Shown: positions 17,892-27,675, counted from the first letter of the stretch. The stretch is DNA of 64,000 bases from Betaproteobacteria bacterium RIFCSPLOWO2_02_FULL_63_19 (GCA_001770415.1 MEQX01000016.1:60519-124518); one strand, 5' to 3'. Notes: generated from the letters alone by a model not told the origin. Made by a program: numbers and translations.

Positions 17892-20800
17892 TCAGGCTTT
17901 TGCCGCCGCCCCCGTCGGCATCGTGGTATCCACGGCACGCCTTCTTCCCAGTCGCTGCTGCAGGCGCTCAAAGTAAATGTAGATCACGGGCGTGATATAC
18001 AGCGTCAGAAACTGGGACAGGACTAGTCCGCCGACCACCGCCAAACCAAGCGGCCTGCGCGCGTCTCCGCCGGCGCCAAACGAGAGGGCGATCGGCAGAC
18101 TGCCCATTAACGCGGCAAACGTGGTCATCATGATAGGTCGGAATCGAATGAGGCAAGCCTCGTAAATCGCATCAGCCGGAGACGCATTCTCGCTGCGCTG
18201 CGCCTCGATGGCGAAATCGATCATCATGATGGCATTCTTCTTGACGATGCCGACCAGCATGATGATCCCGACGAAGCCGTACATGTTGAGCTCCTGGCCG
18301 AACATCCACAGCGTGAGCAGCGCCCCGAGGCCCGCCGTCGGGAGCCCCGAAAGTATGGTGATCGGGTGAATGAAGCTCTCGTAGAGGATACCCAGTACCA
18401 GATAGATCACCAGGATCGAGAGCGCCAGCAGAATTCCCATGCCGCGCAGCGAACTCTGGAACGCCTGCGCGGTTCCAGTGAAACGCGTGTTCAACGTGGC
18501 AGGAATTTCCATCTCGCGGGCTGCTGCCTCGATTATTTCGATTCCTTCAGACAGCGACAAGCCCTGAAGGAGGTCGAACGAGAGCGTCACCGACGGCAAT
18601 TGTCCGAGGTGGCTCACGGTCAGGGGTCCGACCCCATAGCTCAGCTTCGCCACCGAACTTAGCGGCACGAGGGTGGCCTTCGAGGAGCGCACGTACAGCT
18701 TCGCAAGCGCCGACGGGTCGGTTTGATAACGCGGGTCAAGCTCAATGATCACCGCGTACTGGTTGATCGCCGTGTAGATGCTTGAAATCTGTTTTGTCCC
18801 GTAGGCGTTGTTCAGCGCGGCCTCGATCTGCTGCGGGCTGACGCCGAGCGACGCTGCCTTCTCGCGATCGATCTCCACCGTGACTTCCGGACGCGCGATC
18901 TGCAGGTCGCTGGTGACATCGATCAGGCCCGGCAGCGTCTTCAGCTTGGCCTCGATGATCGGCGCCCAGTGGTACAGTTCCTCGGTGCTCGTGCCCTGCA
19001 CGACGTACTGGTACGCGCTCTTGGTGAGCCTGCCGCCGATGCGTATAGCGGGGACGTTTTGCACGAATACCTTGATGCCCATCAGGCGGGCGAACTTGGG
19101 CCGCAGGCCGCGGATGATTTCTTCGACCGGCTTGCGCTGTTCGCGCGGCTTGAGGCTGATAATCAGACGGGCGACGTTTAGTCCCGGGTTGAACGGAGTC
19201 GATCCAATAAAGCCCATGGCCGCCTCGACATTCGGGTCGGCACGAACGATGTCCATTACCGCGCGTTCGTGCTCCTTCATGGCTTCGAACGAAGTGTCCT
19301 GCGGTGCCTCAATAAAGCAGAACATCTGGCCGCTGTCCTCGCTCGGCAGAAAGCCCTTGGGCATGCGCTGGTACAGGAAGCCGGTAGCGACAATGACGCC
19401 TAAGAATATGATCATGATGAAGCGGGGATGGTCGATGCACCAGCGCAAGCTCCCCGCGTAGAGATGTCTTGCCGCCTCGAACGCCCACTCGCTAAGCATA
19501 TACAGCCTGCCGTGGCGCTCGGTGTGGCGCTCTTTCAAGATCCTGCTGCACATCATCGGCGTCAGCGTCAGGGAAACGAATCCCGATATGAGGACCGCAA
19601 CGATGATGGTGACGGCAAACTCGTTCAATAGCCGGCCGAGGATCCCACCCATGAACATCACCGGAATGAACACCGCGGCGAGCGAGAGCGTCATCGACAG
19701 AATGGTGAACGAGATTTCCTTCGACCCGTCGAGTGTCGCCTGCAGCGGAGTCTTGCCCATCTCCAAGTGGCGCGAGATGTTTTCCAGCATCACGATCGCG
19801 TCGTCCACGACGAAACCAACGCACAGCGTCAGCGCCATGAGGGAAATATTGTCGATGCTGTAGCCCAGCAGGTACATGACCGAGAAAGTGCCGACAATAG
19901 ACATCGGCAGCGCCACGCTGGGGATGATGGTTGCGGGAACGTTGCGCAGGAACACGAATATCACCATCACTACCAACGCGAGCGCCAGCATCAGTGTGAA
20001 TTCGACATCCTCGACTGACTCGCGGATCGTGACCGAGCGGTCGTAGAGAACGCTGATTTCAATGCCGGCGGGCACCTCCTGCCGGAACGTGGGCAGCAGT
20101 CGCTTGATCGCGTCGACAACCTCGATCGTGTTCGTGCCGGGCTGGCGTTGCACGGCGAGGACGATACCCCGCTTGTCCTTGAACCAGGCGGCGACCTTGT
20201 CGTTTTCCACACCGTCGATGACCCGACCAAGCTCGTTCAGGCGCACCGGAGACCCGTTTCGATAAGCGACGATGATCGGCCGGAATGCCGCCGCGTTGTA
20301 GAGCTGGCCGGTTGCCTGCACCGCGAACATGCGGTCTTTCCCGTACAGCTCGCCCGTGGGCAGATTAACGTTAGCCTGCGCAACCGCCTGCTCCACCTCG
20401 TTGATCCCAACTCCACGCGCTGCGAGCGCATTCGGATCGAGCTGCACCCGCACGGCGTATTGCTGCTGCCCGAACACCTGCACCTGCGCGACGCCGCTGA
20501 TGGTGGAGATCCGCTGCGCGAGGAAGGTTTCCGCGTATTCGTTGACCGTGTACAGCGGCAGCGTCTCGGAGCTCAGAGCCAGGTAATAGATCGGCGAGGC
20601 CGCCGGGTTGAGCTTGCGGAAGGACGGCGGATCGGTCATGGTCGGAGGCAACCGCCTCGCCGCGGTCGCGATTGCCGACTGCACGTCTTGCGCGGCTGCG
20701 TCTATGTCCCGGTCGAGTGAAAACTGGATCGTGATGGTGGTGATGCCCTGGCCACTCACCGACGTCATGGAATCGATGCTGGCAATGGTAGTGAACTGCT

Positions 20801-21005
20801 TCTCCAGCGGAGTGGCCACCGCCGCAGCCATGGTTTCAGGACTCGCACCAGGCAGTCGGGCCGAGACCTGGATCGTTGGAAAGTCCACGTTGGGGAGCGA
20901 CGACACCGGCAACAACCGGAACCCGATGGCGCCGAAGATAAGTATGCCGATCATGACCAGCACGGTCATCACCGGCCGCCGCACGAAGAGTTCCGATAGG
21001 TTCAT
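17892..21005 (-). CDS. RND-family efflux pump inner-membrane protein (HAE1/MdtB-C-like)
   Basis: 1037 residues, the normal RND length. It begins MNLSELFVRRPVMTVLVMIGILIFG, then PNVDFPTIQVSARLPGASPETMA, typical of multidrug RND pumps of the MdtB/MdtC type. The transmembrane proton-relay motif appears in LCVGFVVDDAIVMLENISRH (two aspartates), and the second half contains GIVKKNAIMMIDFA and RFRPIMMTTFAALMGSLPIA. It works as a trimer with the adaptor encoded 6 bp upstream and an outer-membrane channel that is not encoded here. The substrate range cannot be inferred. Confidence 0.93.
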   Translation of the reverse strand: MNLSELFVRRPVMTVLVMIGILIFGAIGFRLLPVSSLPNVDFPTIQVSARLPGASPETMAAAVATPLEKQFTTIASIDSMTSVSGQGITTITIQFSLDRDIDAAAQDVQSAIATAARRLPPTMTDPPSFRKLNPAASPIYYLALSSETLPLYTVNEYAETFLAQRISTISGVAQVQVFGQQQYAVRVQLDPNALAARGVGINEVEQAVAQANVNLPTGELYGKDRMFAVQATGQLYNAAAFRPIIVAYRNGSPVRLNELGRVIDGVENDKVAAWFKDKRGIVLAVQRQPGTNTIEVVDAIKRLLPTFRQEVPAGIEISVLYDRSVTIRESVEDVEFTLMLALALVVMVIFVFLRNVPATIIPSVALPMSIVGTFSVMYLLGYSIDNISLMALTLCVGFVVDDAIVMLENISRHLEMGKTPLQATLDGSKEISFTILSMTLSLAAVFIPVMFMGGILGRLLNEFAVTIIVAVLISGFVSLTLTPMMCSRILKERHTERHGRLYMLSEWAFEAARHLYAGSLRWCIDHPRFIMIIFLGVIVATGFLYQRMPKGFLPSEDSGQMFCFIEAPQDTSFEAMKEHERAVMDIVRADPNVEAAMGFIGSTPFNPGLNVARLIISLKPREQRKPVEEIIRGLRPKFARLMGIKVFVQNVPAIRIGGRLTKSAYQYVVQGTSTEELYHWAPIIEAKLKTLPGLIDVTSDLQIARPEVTVEIDREKAASLGVSPQQIEAALNNAYGTKQISSIYTAINQYAVIIELDPRYQTDPSALAKLYVRSSKATLVPLSSVAKLSYGVGPLTVSHLGQLPSVTLSFDLLQGLSLSEGIEIIEAAAREMEIPATLNTRFTGTAQAFQSSLRGMGILLALSILVIYLVLGILYESFIHPITILSGLPTAGLGALLTLWMFGQELNMYGFVGIIMLVGIVKKNAIMMIDFAIEAQRSENASPADAIYEACLIRFRPIMMTTFAALMGSLPIALSFGAGGDARRPLGLAVVGGLVLSQFLTLYITPVIYIYFERLQQRLGRRRAVDTTMPTGAAAKA

Positions 21006-21011
21006 CGTTCG

Positions 21012-22271
21012 TCAGTTCCTGATCGTCACCTTCGCGCCTGGCGCGATTCGCAGCTGCCCGCGGACCACCACCCGCTCACGTCCCTCAAGTCCTTTTCCGA
21101 TGACGGCATCCTCACCGTCGGTCCGGTCGACGACGACCTTGCGCACCTCGGTGGTCATGTCGCGCTTGACTACGAACACAAACTGGCCTTCGGGTCCGGT
21201 CTGAACTGCTTGCCCGGGGATGACGACCACATCTTTCTGATCGTAGAGCCTAACAGTAACGTTGACGAATTGGCCTGGCCAAAGTGCGTTGTCAGCATTC
21301 GGAAAGATTGCACGTAACTTGATCGTGCCCGTGGTTTGGTCCACTGCATTGTCAATGAAGATCAGTTTCCCCGAAGCCGCGAGTTTTTCCGCCTCGGGCG
21401 CCGTGGCCTCCACCGCTATGGGAGCGCGGGCCATGTAGCGTCGGATGGTTCCCAGCCGCTGCTCCGGCAGGGCGAAGCTCACATATATCGGGTGCACCTG
21501 GTTGAGTACGACCAGCGCGTTGCTGTCGTTGGCCTTGATCAGGTTGCCTCTTGAAATCTGGATCTTTCCTGTAAAGCCATCGATCGGGGAGCGGATGGTG
21601 CAGTACTCGAGGTTGAGCTTTGCGTTGTCCAGTGCCGCGCGGCTGGCCTGGGCGACCGCCTCCGCGGTTTGTGCCTTGGTCTTGATCTGCGCGTAAGCTT
21701 CCTTTGAAATGAAGTTCTTCTGCAGCAGTTCAAAATAGCGCCGTTCCTGCGATCGCGCCTGGTCCCTCTCGGCGGCATCGCGCAGCGCATTCGCTTCGCT
21801 CTGGCGGACGGCGGCCTCGAACGGTCGCGGGTCGATCTTGAACAGGACGCTGCCCGCCCGGACCTCCTGACCTTCCCTGAAATTGACTTCGACGATCTGA
21901 CCGTCGACCCGGGCTTTCACCGCGACGCTGGAGAAGGGCTCGACGTTACCGATGCCTTGCAGCCGGAATGGGACGTCTCGCCGCGTCGCGGTGGCCACCG
22001 CGACCGGCACGGCAACGTTGGCCGCGCCTCGCCCTCCTTTCCCGCCCTGCCCGCCTTTTCCTCCCCTGGAACCCTGTGCGAAACCGTCTGGCGCGATGCT
22101 GAAGAGCAGAACACAGCCAATGAGCGTGATGCAGGCCACGCGGAGCAATACGCGATGTTTCCCTGCGAGCAACGATACTGGGGCGCGCGCGCGCGGGTTC
22201 AAAAGATCGCGAGGCCGCAGCAAGCGGGGCGCCCACGGGCGCACACGCCCTGCAATTCCACAGTTCGACAT
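21012..22271 (-). CDS. RND efflux periplasmic adaptor (membrane fusion protein, MdtA-like)
   Basis: 419 residues; the ATG at 22269-22271 has AAGG five bases upstream. A long basic N-terminus leads to a hydrophobic signal/anchor (VACITLIGCVLLFSIAPDGFA, ~48-68), followed by an unusual glycine-lysine run GSRGGKGGQGGKGGRGA. Then come the lipoyl/barrel domain (GIGNVEPFSSVAVKARVDGQI), an alpha-hairpin (AERDQARSQERRYFELLQKN), lipoyl closure (LEYCTIRSPIDGFTGKIQIS) and the beta-barrel (LWPGQFVNVTVRLYDQKDVV). It bridges the pump to an outer-membrane channel. It is the first gene of the two-gene operon. Confidence 0.92.
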   Translation of the reverse strand: MSNCGIAGRVRPWAPRLLRPRDLLNPRARAPVSLLAGKHRVLLRVACITLIGCVLLFSIAPDGFAQGSRGGKGGQGGKGGRGAANVAVPVAVATATRRDVPFRLQGIGNVEPFSSVAVKARVDGQIVEVNFREGQEVRAGSVLFKIDPRPFEAAVRQSEANALRDAAERDQARSQERRYFELLQKNFISKEAYAQIKTKAQTAEAVAQASRAALDNAKLNLEYCTIRSPIDGFTGKIQISRGNLIKANDSNALVVLNQVHPIYVSFALPEQRLGTIRRYMARAPIAVEATAPEAEKLAASGKLIFIDNAVDQTTGTIKLRAIFPNADNALWPGQFVNVTVRLYDQKDVVVIPGQAVQTGPEGQFVFVVKRDMTTEVRKVVVDRTDGEDAVIGKGLEGRERVVVRGQLRIAPGAKVTIRN

Positions 22272-22375
22272 ATATGCCTTTCGCCAGATGCCATTTCGGC
22301 TGCCGTCCGAAGGATGCGGACGGGTCCTCCGTCAGTGCGGCGGCCCGAGCCTCCGCGATGAAATGACGGTGAAAT

Positions 22376-23620
22376 CTACGGCAAAACGCGTTCTAACGCA
22401 AAAAGACTTTCGACCGTTTCCCGGGCGCGCACCAGATGCGTGACGCCGCCGTCGACGATGACTTCCGCCGCACGTGGCCGCGTGTTGTAGTTCGAACTCA
22501 TGCTCATGCCGTAGGCACCCGCGGACAGTATCGCGAGAAGGTCGTTTGTCCGCACCTCGAGATGGCGTTCGAGGCCAAGAAAATCGCCTGATTCGCACAC
22601 TGGCCCGACCACGTCATAGGTCGCCCCCGTCCCTGTGCGGGGGCACACCGGTACGATGTCGTGCCAGGCCTCGTAGAGTGCGGGACGCATTAGATCATTC
22701 ATCGCCGCGTCCACTACGGCGAAGTTCTTTACCGGACCGTGCTTCAGGTATTCGACGCGCGTGAGTAATATTCCCGCATTACCCACCACCGCCCGGCCCG
22801 GTTCGAACATCAGCTTCAGCTTGCGTTCGCCCAGCGCCGAGAATATCTGCGCCAGGTAATCGGGCACCGCGGGCGGTTCTTCGTCCCGGTAGCGGATTCC
22901 CAGACCGCCACCCAAATCCAGGTGTTCCAGCGGGATTCCCGTGGCGCCAAGCGTGTCGACGAATTCGAGCACCTTTTCGAGAGCGCAAAGGAAGGGCCCC
23001 ATTGCGGTGATTTGTGAGCCGATGTGCACGTCGATACCGACGACGTTCACGCCTTCAAGCGTTGCCGCCTTGCGGTACAGTGCAAGCGCCTCGTCGTAAT
23101 TGATCCCGAACTTGTTTTCGCGCAGCCCCGTTGCAATGTAGGGATGGGTCCCTGCGTCAACGTCGGGATTGACGCGCAGCGAAACAGGCGCCTTACGACC
23201 CAGGTCGCGTGCCAGATGATCTAACCGGTCGAGTTCGGCCTCGGATTCAATGTTGAAGCACCGTATTCCCGCAGTGAGTGCGCTGCGCATCTCGGCCTCT
23301 GACTTGCCGACACCGGAGAATATGGTCTTCGATGCGGCGCCCCCTGCTGCGAGGACGCGCGCGAGTTCGCCGCCCGAAACGATGTCAAACCCCGCGCCGA
23401 GCCGCGAAAAGAGGTTGAGGATCGCGAGGTTGGAGTTGGCCTTGACCGCGTAACAGATCAGAACATCGTGTCCGCTGCAGCCGGTCGCAAAATCGTTCCA
23501 AGTGGCCTCGAGTGCCGCCCTGGAATAGACAAAACAGGGTGTGCCGAACTGCCGAGCGATGGCGTCAAGCGGGACCGCTTCCATGGTCAGCGCCCCGTTG
23601 ATCCAGGAAAGCGGGTTCAT
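22376..23620 (-). CDS. lysA: Diaminopimelate decarboxylase
   Basis: 414 residues from the ATG at 23618-23620 (MNPLSWINGALTMEAVPL); the track start 31 codons upstream is in lptM. LysA decarboxylates meso-diaminopimelate to L-lysine with PLP. The PLP lysine lies in ICYAVKANSNLAIL (~58-64). A glycine-rich phosphate-binding region (LDLGGGLGIRY), MFEPGRAVVGNAG, VGPVCESGDFLG with the second-subunit cysteine, and the final AYGMSMSSNYN are all present. It overlaps the lptM stop, the standard lptM-lysA pair. Confidence 0.95.
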   Translation of the reverse strand: MNPLSWINGALTMEAVPLDAIARQFGTPCFVYSRAALEATWNDFATGCSGHDVLICYAVKANSNLAILNLFSRLGAGFDIVSGGELARVLAAGGAASKTIFSGVGKSEAEMRSALTAGIRCFNIESEAELDRLDHLARDLGRKAPVSLRVNPDVDAGTHPYIATGLRENKFGINYDEALALYRKAATLEGVNVVGIDVHIGSQITAMGPFLCALEKVLEFVDTLGATGIPLEHLDLGGGLGIRYRDEEPPAVPDYLAQIFSALGERKLKLMFEPGRAVVGNAGILLTRVEYLKHGPVKNFAVVDAAMNDLMRPALYEAWHDIVPVCPRTGTGATYDVVGPVCESGDFLGLERHLEVRTNDLLAILSAGAYGMSMSSNYNTRPRAAEVIVDGGVTHLVRARETVESLFALERVLP

Positions 23621-23745
23621 TTTCTGCGTTGCGGGTCGCTTTGGGCGGGTTCTTGTTCCGGCACGGGCAGGTACAATGGCCCCTTGGTGCCGCAGGCCTG
23701 CAGGAGCAGGCATATCAGCACGATACCTGCGGAGTGTCGGAACAT
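23617..23745 (-). CDS. lptM: LPS-translocon maturation lipoprotein LptM (YifL)
   Basis: A 42-residue lipoprotein hidden in a longer frame of the track. It reads MFRHSAGIVLICLLLQACGT, with lipobox LLQAC, then the family signature CGTKGPLYLP and a short polar tail. An AAGGTG site lies six bases before the second of two adjacent ATG codons, so I start there; 23748 is the alternative. LptM helps the LptD/LptE outer-membrane translocon mature by promoting correct disulfide formation. The gene overlaps lysA by 4 bp and starts only ~33 bp from the divergent cyaY. Confidence 0.88.
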   Translation of the reverse strand: MFRHSAGIVLICLLLQACGTKGPLYLPVPEQEPAQSDPQRRK

Positions 23746-23778
23746 CATAATCACCTTGTAAATCATGATATCACGGCG

Positions 23779-24105
23779 ATGATCGAAACCGAGTTCAATG
23801 AGCGTGCCGAAGGCGTTCTGGCGGACGTGGTGCTCAGGCTGGAGGCGAGCGGGATCGATTGCGATTGCGAGTTCAAAGGCGAGGGCGTGCTGGAACTTGA
23901 GTTTGACGACGGCAGCAAGATCATCCTTAACCGCCACGCCCCGGCCCGGGAGATCTGGATAGCGGCCAAATCGGGCGGATACCATTTCCGCTTCGACGGC
24001 GACCACTGGGTCAACACGCGCGACGGGGAAGAATTCTTCGCCGCGTTGTCGCGCTGCGTGAGCGAGCAGTCGGGTACATCGGTTGCGTTGGCCGTTCCGA
24101 ATTGA
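23779..24105 (+). CDS. cyaY: Frataxin-like iron donor protein CyaY
   Basis: 108 residues from the ATG at 23779 (MIETEFNERAEGVLADVV); the track start is upstream in the antisense of lysA/lptM. Frataxin features are an acidic first helix (ETEFNERAEGVLADVVLRLE), EGVLELEFDDGSKIILN, and QxEIWIA-like REIWIAAKSGGYHFRFDGDHW with WxNTRDG following. CyaY binds iron and modulates Fe-S cluster assembly. Divergence from lptM-lysA is a common beta/gamma arrangement. The ribosome site is poor (ATATCACGGCG). Confidence 0.95.
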   Translation: MIETEFNERAEGVLADVVLRLEASGIDCDCEFKGEGVLELEFDDGSKIILNRHAPAREIWIAAKSGGYHFRFDGDHWVNTRDGEEFFAALSRCVSEQSGTSVALAVPN

Positions 24106-24124
24106 ACGGCCAAGGTCGGAGCGC

Positions 24125-26449
24125 TCAGAACAGTTGATTTCTGACGTCCTCGGGTGCGCGGTTGGAGGGTTCGGTTCGCTCCGGCGGCAAATTTTCGCTG
24201 TAGAAGTATTCGGGCGTCCCGTCCGGATCGCGCTGTCCCGCCTCGTTGACCCGGACGATGGTCACGTCCTCTGGCGCCGACCTGAATGACTCCGGCACGT
24301 CCCTGAGCGCCTTGTCCATGTAGTTTATCCAAATTGGGAGCGCTGCCAAGCTGCCGGTTTCGTTCGAGCCGAGTTTCCTTGGCTGGTCGAATCCCACCCA
24401 CGCTATTCCCACCAGTTCGCTCTGGTAGCCGCAGAACCAGGCGTCTATGTAGTCGTTGGTGGTACCGGTCTTGCCCGCGAGGTCGTCACGGCCAAGAGTC
24501 ATTGCTCGTATCGCTGTGCCTTCGCGCACTACGTCGTGCATCATACTGTCCATCAGAAACGCGTTGCGCGCGTCGATCACGCGCAACGACTCGGTTCCTG
24601 CAAGTGCCGGTTGGGCCTGCGCGAGTGTATTGCCGCGGTCGTCTACGATGCGGGCGATGATATAGGGCTCGATCAGGTAGCCACCATTCGCGAATACCCC
24701 GTAGGCGCGCGCCATCTGCCAAGGCGTCACCGAGCCCGCCCCAAGCGCCATCGTGAGATAGGGAGGGTGCTTGTCGGCGTCAAAGCCGAATCGGGTGATG
24801 TAATCCTGCGCGTACTTTGGCCCAATCGCCTGGAGGATGCGTATCGACACCATGTTCTTTGACTTCGCGAGCCCGGTCCGCATGAATATCGGCCCCCCGT
24901 ACTTGCCGTCGTAGTTCCGCGGTTCCCAAATCTGCCCGCCGGTGAGTGAGGCGTCCACGACGACCGGTGCATCGTTGATGACCGTGGCAGGCGTGAAACC
25001 CTTTTCCAGCGCCGCGGAATAGATGAACGGCTTGAATCCTGAACCGGGTTGGCGCCACGCCTGGGTCACGTGGTTGAACTTGTTGCGGTTGAAGTCAAAT
25101 CCTCCGACCAGGGCTCGCACGGCGCCATCCCGGGGATTGACGGACATAAATGCCGACGCCGCGCTCGGCAGCTGCAGTATCTGCCAATGTCCGCTCGCAT
25201 CTTTGCTGATACGGATGATCGCGCCGCGTCTAATCCGCCTGTTCGGGGGCGCTTTGTTTTCGAGCATTCGCGCTGCGAATCTTAAGCCTTCGCCCCTGAT
25301 GGAAACCGTCTCGCCGCCTCGCCGCCAGGCGCGTACCACTCGCGGGCTTGCCTCCAGCACCAGAGCGGCGTAGATGTCGTCGCTATCCGCATAATCGGCG
25401 AGGGCTTCGTCGTAGGCTTCCTCGCCGTCGCCGATCGCGAGGTTGACGTAGCCTTCCGGTCCTCGATATCCATGCCGGTGATCGTAGTCCAGAAGTCCGC
25501 GGCGCAATGCTGCGTATGCCGCTTCCTGATCGTCCTTACGGATGGTCGTGTAGACGCGGAAACCGCGCCGATATACCTCCTCCGGATAGCGTGTGTGGAG
25601 CATCTGCCGCACCATTTCGGCCACGTACTCACCGTGAACCTGGTAGTCGTCGAATTCACGTTTGACGACAAGCCTCTCGGCCCGAGCTTCCGTGTACTGT
25701 TGCTCGGTCAGATACCCGATCTCTCGCATGCGGCGCAACACGTAGAACTGGCGCTGCCTGGCCCGCTTCGGATTGACCACGGGGTTGAACGTCGAAGGAG
25801 CTTTGGGCAGGCCGGCGAGCATCGCCGCTTCCGCGGCGGATAACCGAGCGAGCGGCTTGCCGAAATAGACTTGCGCAGCCATTGCGAATCCATAGGCACG
25901 CTGCCCAAGGTATATCTGATTGATGTAGATCTCTAGAATCTGTCCCTTGGTGAGGCTTGCCTCTATCTTGAATGCGAGCAATGCTTCATACAGCTTCCGG
26001 ATCAGCGTCTTCTCGGAGGACAGGAAGACGTTTCTCGCTACTTGCATGGTTATCGTACTTGCGCCCTGGCGCCTGCCGCCGGTGATAAGATTTGAATAGG
26101 CCGCCCGCAGCACGCCTACGTAATCGACACCGGTGTGTTGGTAAAAGCGCTCGTCTTCCGCCGCGAGTATGGCGTTCTTCATCACCACCGGCACGTCGCG
26201 TATCCGTACCCGGGAGCGGCGCTCTTCCCCGAACTCGCCGATCAGAACGCCATCGGCCGTGTAGATCCGAAGCGGGATTTTCGGCTGGTAGTCGGTGAGG
26301 GCTTCGATAGACGGAAGGTTGGAATAGGCGAGCAGGACCACGAAACTGGTGACCGCTGTGCCCATAACGGCGATTCCGGCCAGGAGGAAGATCGGAAATG
26401 TGAGCCAGCGTAAAGACATTCCACGCAATACCTTGAAAAGGACGCTCAT
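24125..26449 (-). CDS. mrcA: Bifunctional penicillin-binding protein 1A
   Basis: 774 residues. A single N-terminal anchor (~15-40) precedes a GT51 glycosyltransferase with AAEDERFYQHTGVD and GASTITMQVARN. A transpeptidase domain follows, with catalytic serine in PGSGFKPFIYSAALEKGF, SxN-like KSKNMVS, and KTG in DLAGKTGTTNDYIDAWF. An OB-like insertion (~residues 300-420) is characteristic of class A PBP1A. It polymerises and crosslinks peptidoglycan in the periplasm. It is divergent from pilM across 140 bp, the classical mrcA/pilM arrangement of beta- and gammaproteobacteria. Confidence 0.95.
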   Translation of the reverse strand: MSVLFKVLRGMSLRWLTFPIFLLAGIAVMGTAVTSFVVLLAYSNLPSIEALTDYQPKIPLRIYTADGVLIGEFGEERRSRVRIRDVPVVMKNAILAAEDERFYQHTGVDYVGVLRAAYSNLITGGRRQGASTITMQVARNVFLSSEKTLIRKLYEALLAFKIEASLTKGQILEIYINQIYLGQRAYGFAMAAQVYFGKPLARLSAAEAAMLAGLPKAPSTFNPVVNPKRARQRQFYVLRRMREIGYLTEQQYTEARAERLVVKREFDDYQVHGEYVAEMVRQMLHTRYPEEVYRRGFRVYTTIRKDDQEAAYAALRRGLLDYDHRHGYRGPEGYVNLAIGDGEEAYDEALADYADSDDIYAALVLEASPRVVRAWRRGGETVSIRGEGLRFAARMLENKAPPNRRIRRGAIIRISKDASGHWQILQLPSAASAFMSVNPRDGAVRALVGGFDFNRNKFNHVTQAWRQPGSGFKPFIYSAALEKGFTPATVINDAPVVVDASLTGGQIWEPRNYDGKYGGPIFMRTGLAKSKNMVSIRILQAIGPKYAQDYITRFGFDADKHPPYLTMALGAGSVTPWQMARAYGVFANGGYLIEPYIIARIVDDRGNTLAQAQPALAGTESLRVIDARNAFLMDSMMHDVVREGTAIRAMTLGRDDLAGKTGTTNDYIDAWFCGYQSELVGIAWVGFDQPRKLGSNETGSLAALPIWINYMDKALRDVPESFRSAPEDVTIVRVNEAGQRDPDGTPEYFYSENLPPERTEPSNRAPEDVRNQLF

Positions 26450-26509
26450 TATAGGCGGAGGCTGTCAGCATTGCGCACAGGCCCCTGAAAACACGTAGGA
26501 AAAATTTGC

Positions 26510-26538
26510 TTTACAGTGTCTGGAGTTGTTGCTAGGAT
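26510..26538 (+). promoter_or_regulatory. Sigma-70-like promoter of the pil operon
   Basis: TTTACA at 26510-26515 and TAGGAT at 26533-26538 are separated by 17 bp, and lie about 50 bp before the pilM TTG start, in the divergent mrcA-pilM gap. The spacing is ideal and the -35 differs from consensus by one base. No operator is evident. Confidence 0.6.
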
Positions 26539-26589
26539 TTAACGTGGATTATATTTTTCGCTCCTAACCAGGCATATCAGAAAGGGAAA

Positions 26590-27675
26590 TTGAGTTTGGC
26601 GCTCAATTTTGACATCTTCACACCGAAGGCCCAAGCATTGTTCGGGATGGACATCAGTTCATCGTCCGTGAAAATGGTTGAGGTCGCCGAGGCCGGTAAA
26701 GGCGCTGTTGGCGTGGAACGCTACGTCATTGAACCTCTGCCGAAGGACGCGATCGTCGATGGCAACATCGCGAATCTTGAGGCAATCCAAGAAACCGTCC
26801 AACGTGGTTGGAAGAAACTGGCGACGCGAACAAAGAACGTCGCGATGGCGTTGCCGACGGCGGCCGTGATCACCAAGAAGATCATCGTTCCAGCGGGCCT
26901 GCGGGAAGCGGAACTCGAACTACAGGTCGAGACGGAAGCAAACCAGTACATCCCGTTCGCGCTCGAGGAAGTGAACCTGGATTTCCAGGTGGTCGGCCCG
27001 TCACCATCGTCCCCGGATGAAGTCGAGGTCCTGATCGCCGCCTCGCGCAAGGAAAAAGTCGAGGACCGGGTCGCTGTTGCGGAGGCGGCTGGCCTAAAAG
27101 CCATCGTGATGGACATCGAGTCCTACGCCATGCAAACGGCGTTTGACCTGATCAAGAAGCAGTTTCCCAATGAGGGCAAGGACCAGAATATCGCCCTGGT
27201 GGACCTTGGCGCCAATGTCCTAAATGTCACGGTGCTGCGAAATGACCAGACCGTGTATACGCGCGAACAGGCTTTCGGCGGCAATCAGCTCACTCAGGAC
27301 ATCATGCGCCAATACGGCATGAGCCACGAGGAGGCCGAGGCCGCGAAGCGCACCGGCGGCCTGCCGGAGACATACGAAGCCGAGGTGTTGCGTCCGTTCA
27401 TGGAGAGTGCGGCGCTCGAAATCCAGCGCGCGATGCAGTTCTTCTTTACCTCGACGCAGTACAATTCCATCGATCAGATCCTGCTTGTAGGCGGTTCTTC
27501 GGTGATTCCGGGCATGGACGAAACCGTATCCACGCTCACCCAGGTCAACGCCATGGTCGCGAACCCCTTTGCGAGCATGGCCATTAATCCGCGCGTCCAG
27601 TTGAAAAGGCTGGTAGCGGACGCCCCGTCGTTGATGATCGCCTGCGGCTTGGCGATGCGGAGGTTCGACCCGTGA
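26590..27675 (+). CDS. pilM: Type IV pilus inner-membrane platform protein PilM
   Basis: 361 residues. TTG start (MSLALNFDIFTPKAQ) with AAAGGGAAA just upstream. PilM is an actin-like cytoplasmic ATP-binding protein, seen in FGMDISSSSVKMVEV (phosphate 1), NIALVDLGANVLNVTVL (phosphate 2) and ILLVGGSSVIPGM (adenosine). It binds the short cytoplasmic tail of PilN and links the motor to the PilNOP alignment complex. It is the first gene of a tight pilMNOPQ operon; the stop overlaps the pilN GTG. Confidence 0.95.
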   Translation: MSLALNFDIFTPKAQALFGMDISSSSVKMVEVAEAGKGAVGVERYVIEPLPKDAIVDGNIANLEAIQETVQRGWKKLATRTKNVAMALPTAAVITKKIIVPAGLREAELELQVETEANQYIPFALEEVNLDFQVVGPSPSSPDEVEVLIAASRKEKVEDRVAVAEAAGLKAIVMDIESYAMQTAFDLIKKQFPNEGKDQNIALVDLGANVLNVTVLRNDQTVYTREQAFGGNQLTQDIMRQYGMSHEEAEAAKRTGGLPETYEAEVLRPFMESAALEIQRAMQFFFTSTQYNSIDQILLVGGSSVIPGMDETVSTLTQVNAMVANPFASMAINPRVQLKRLVADAPSLMIACGLAMRRFDP

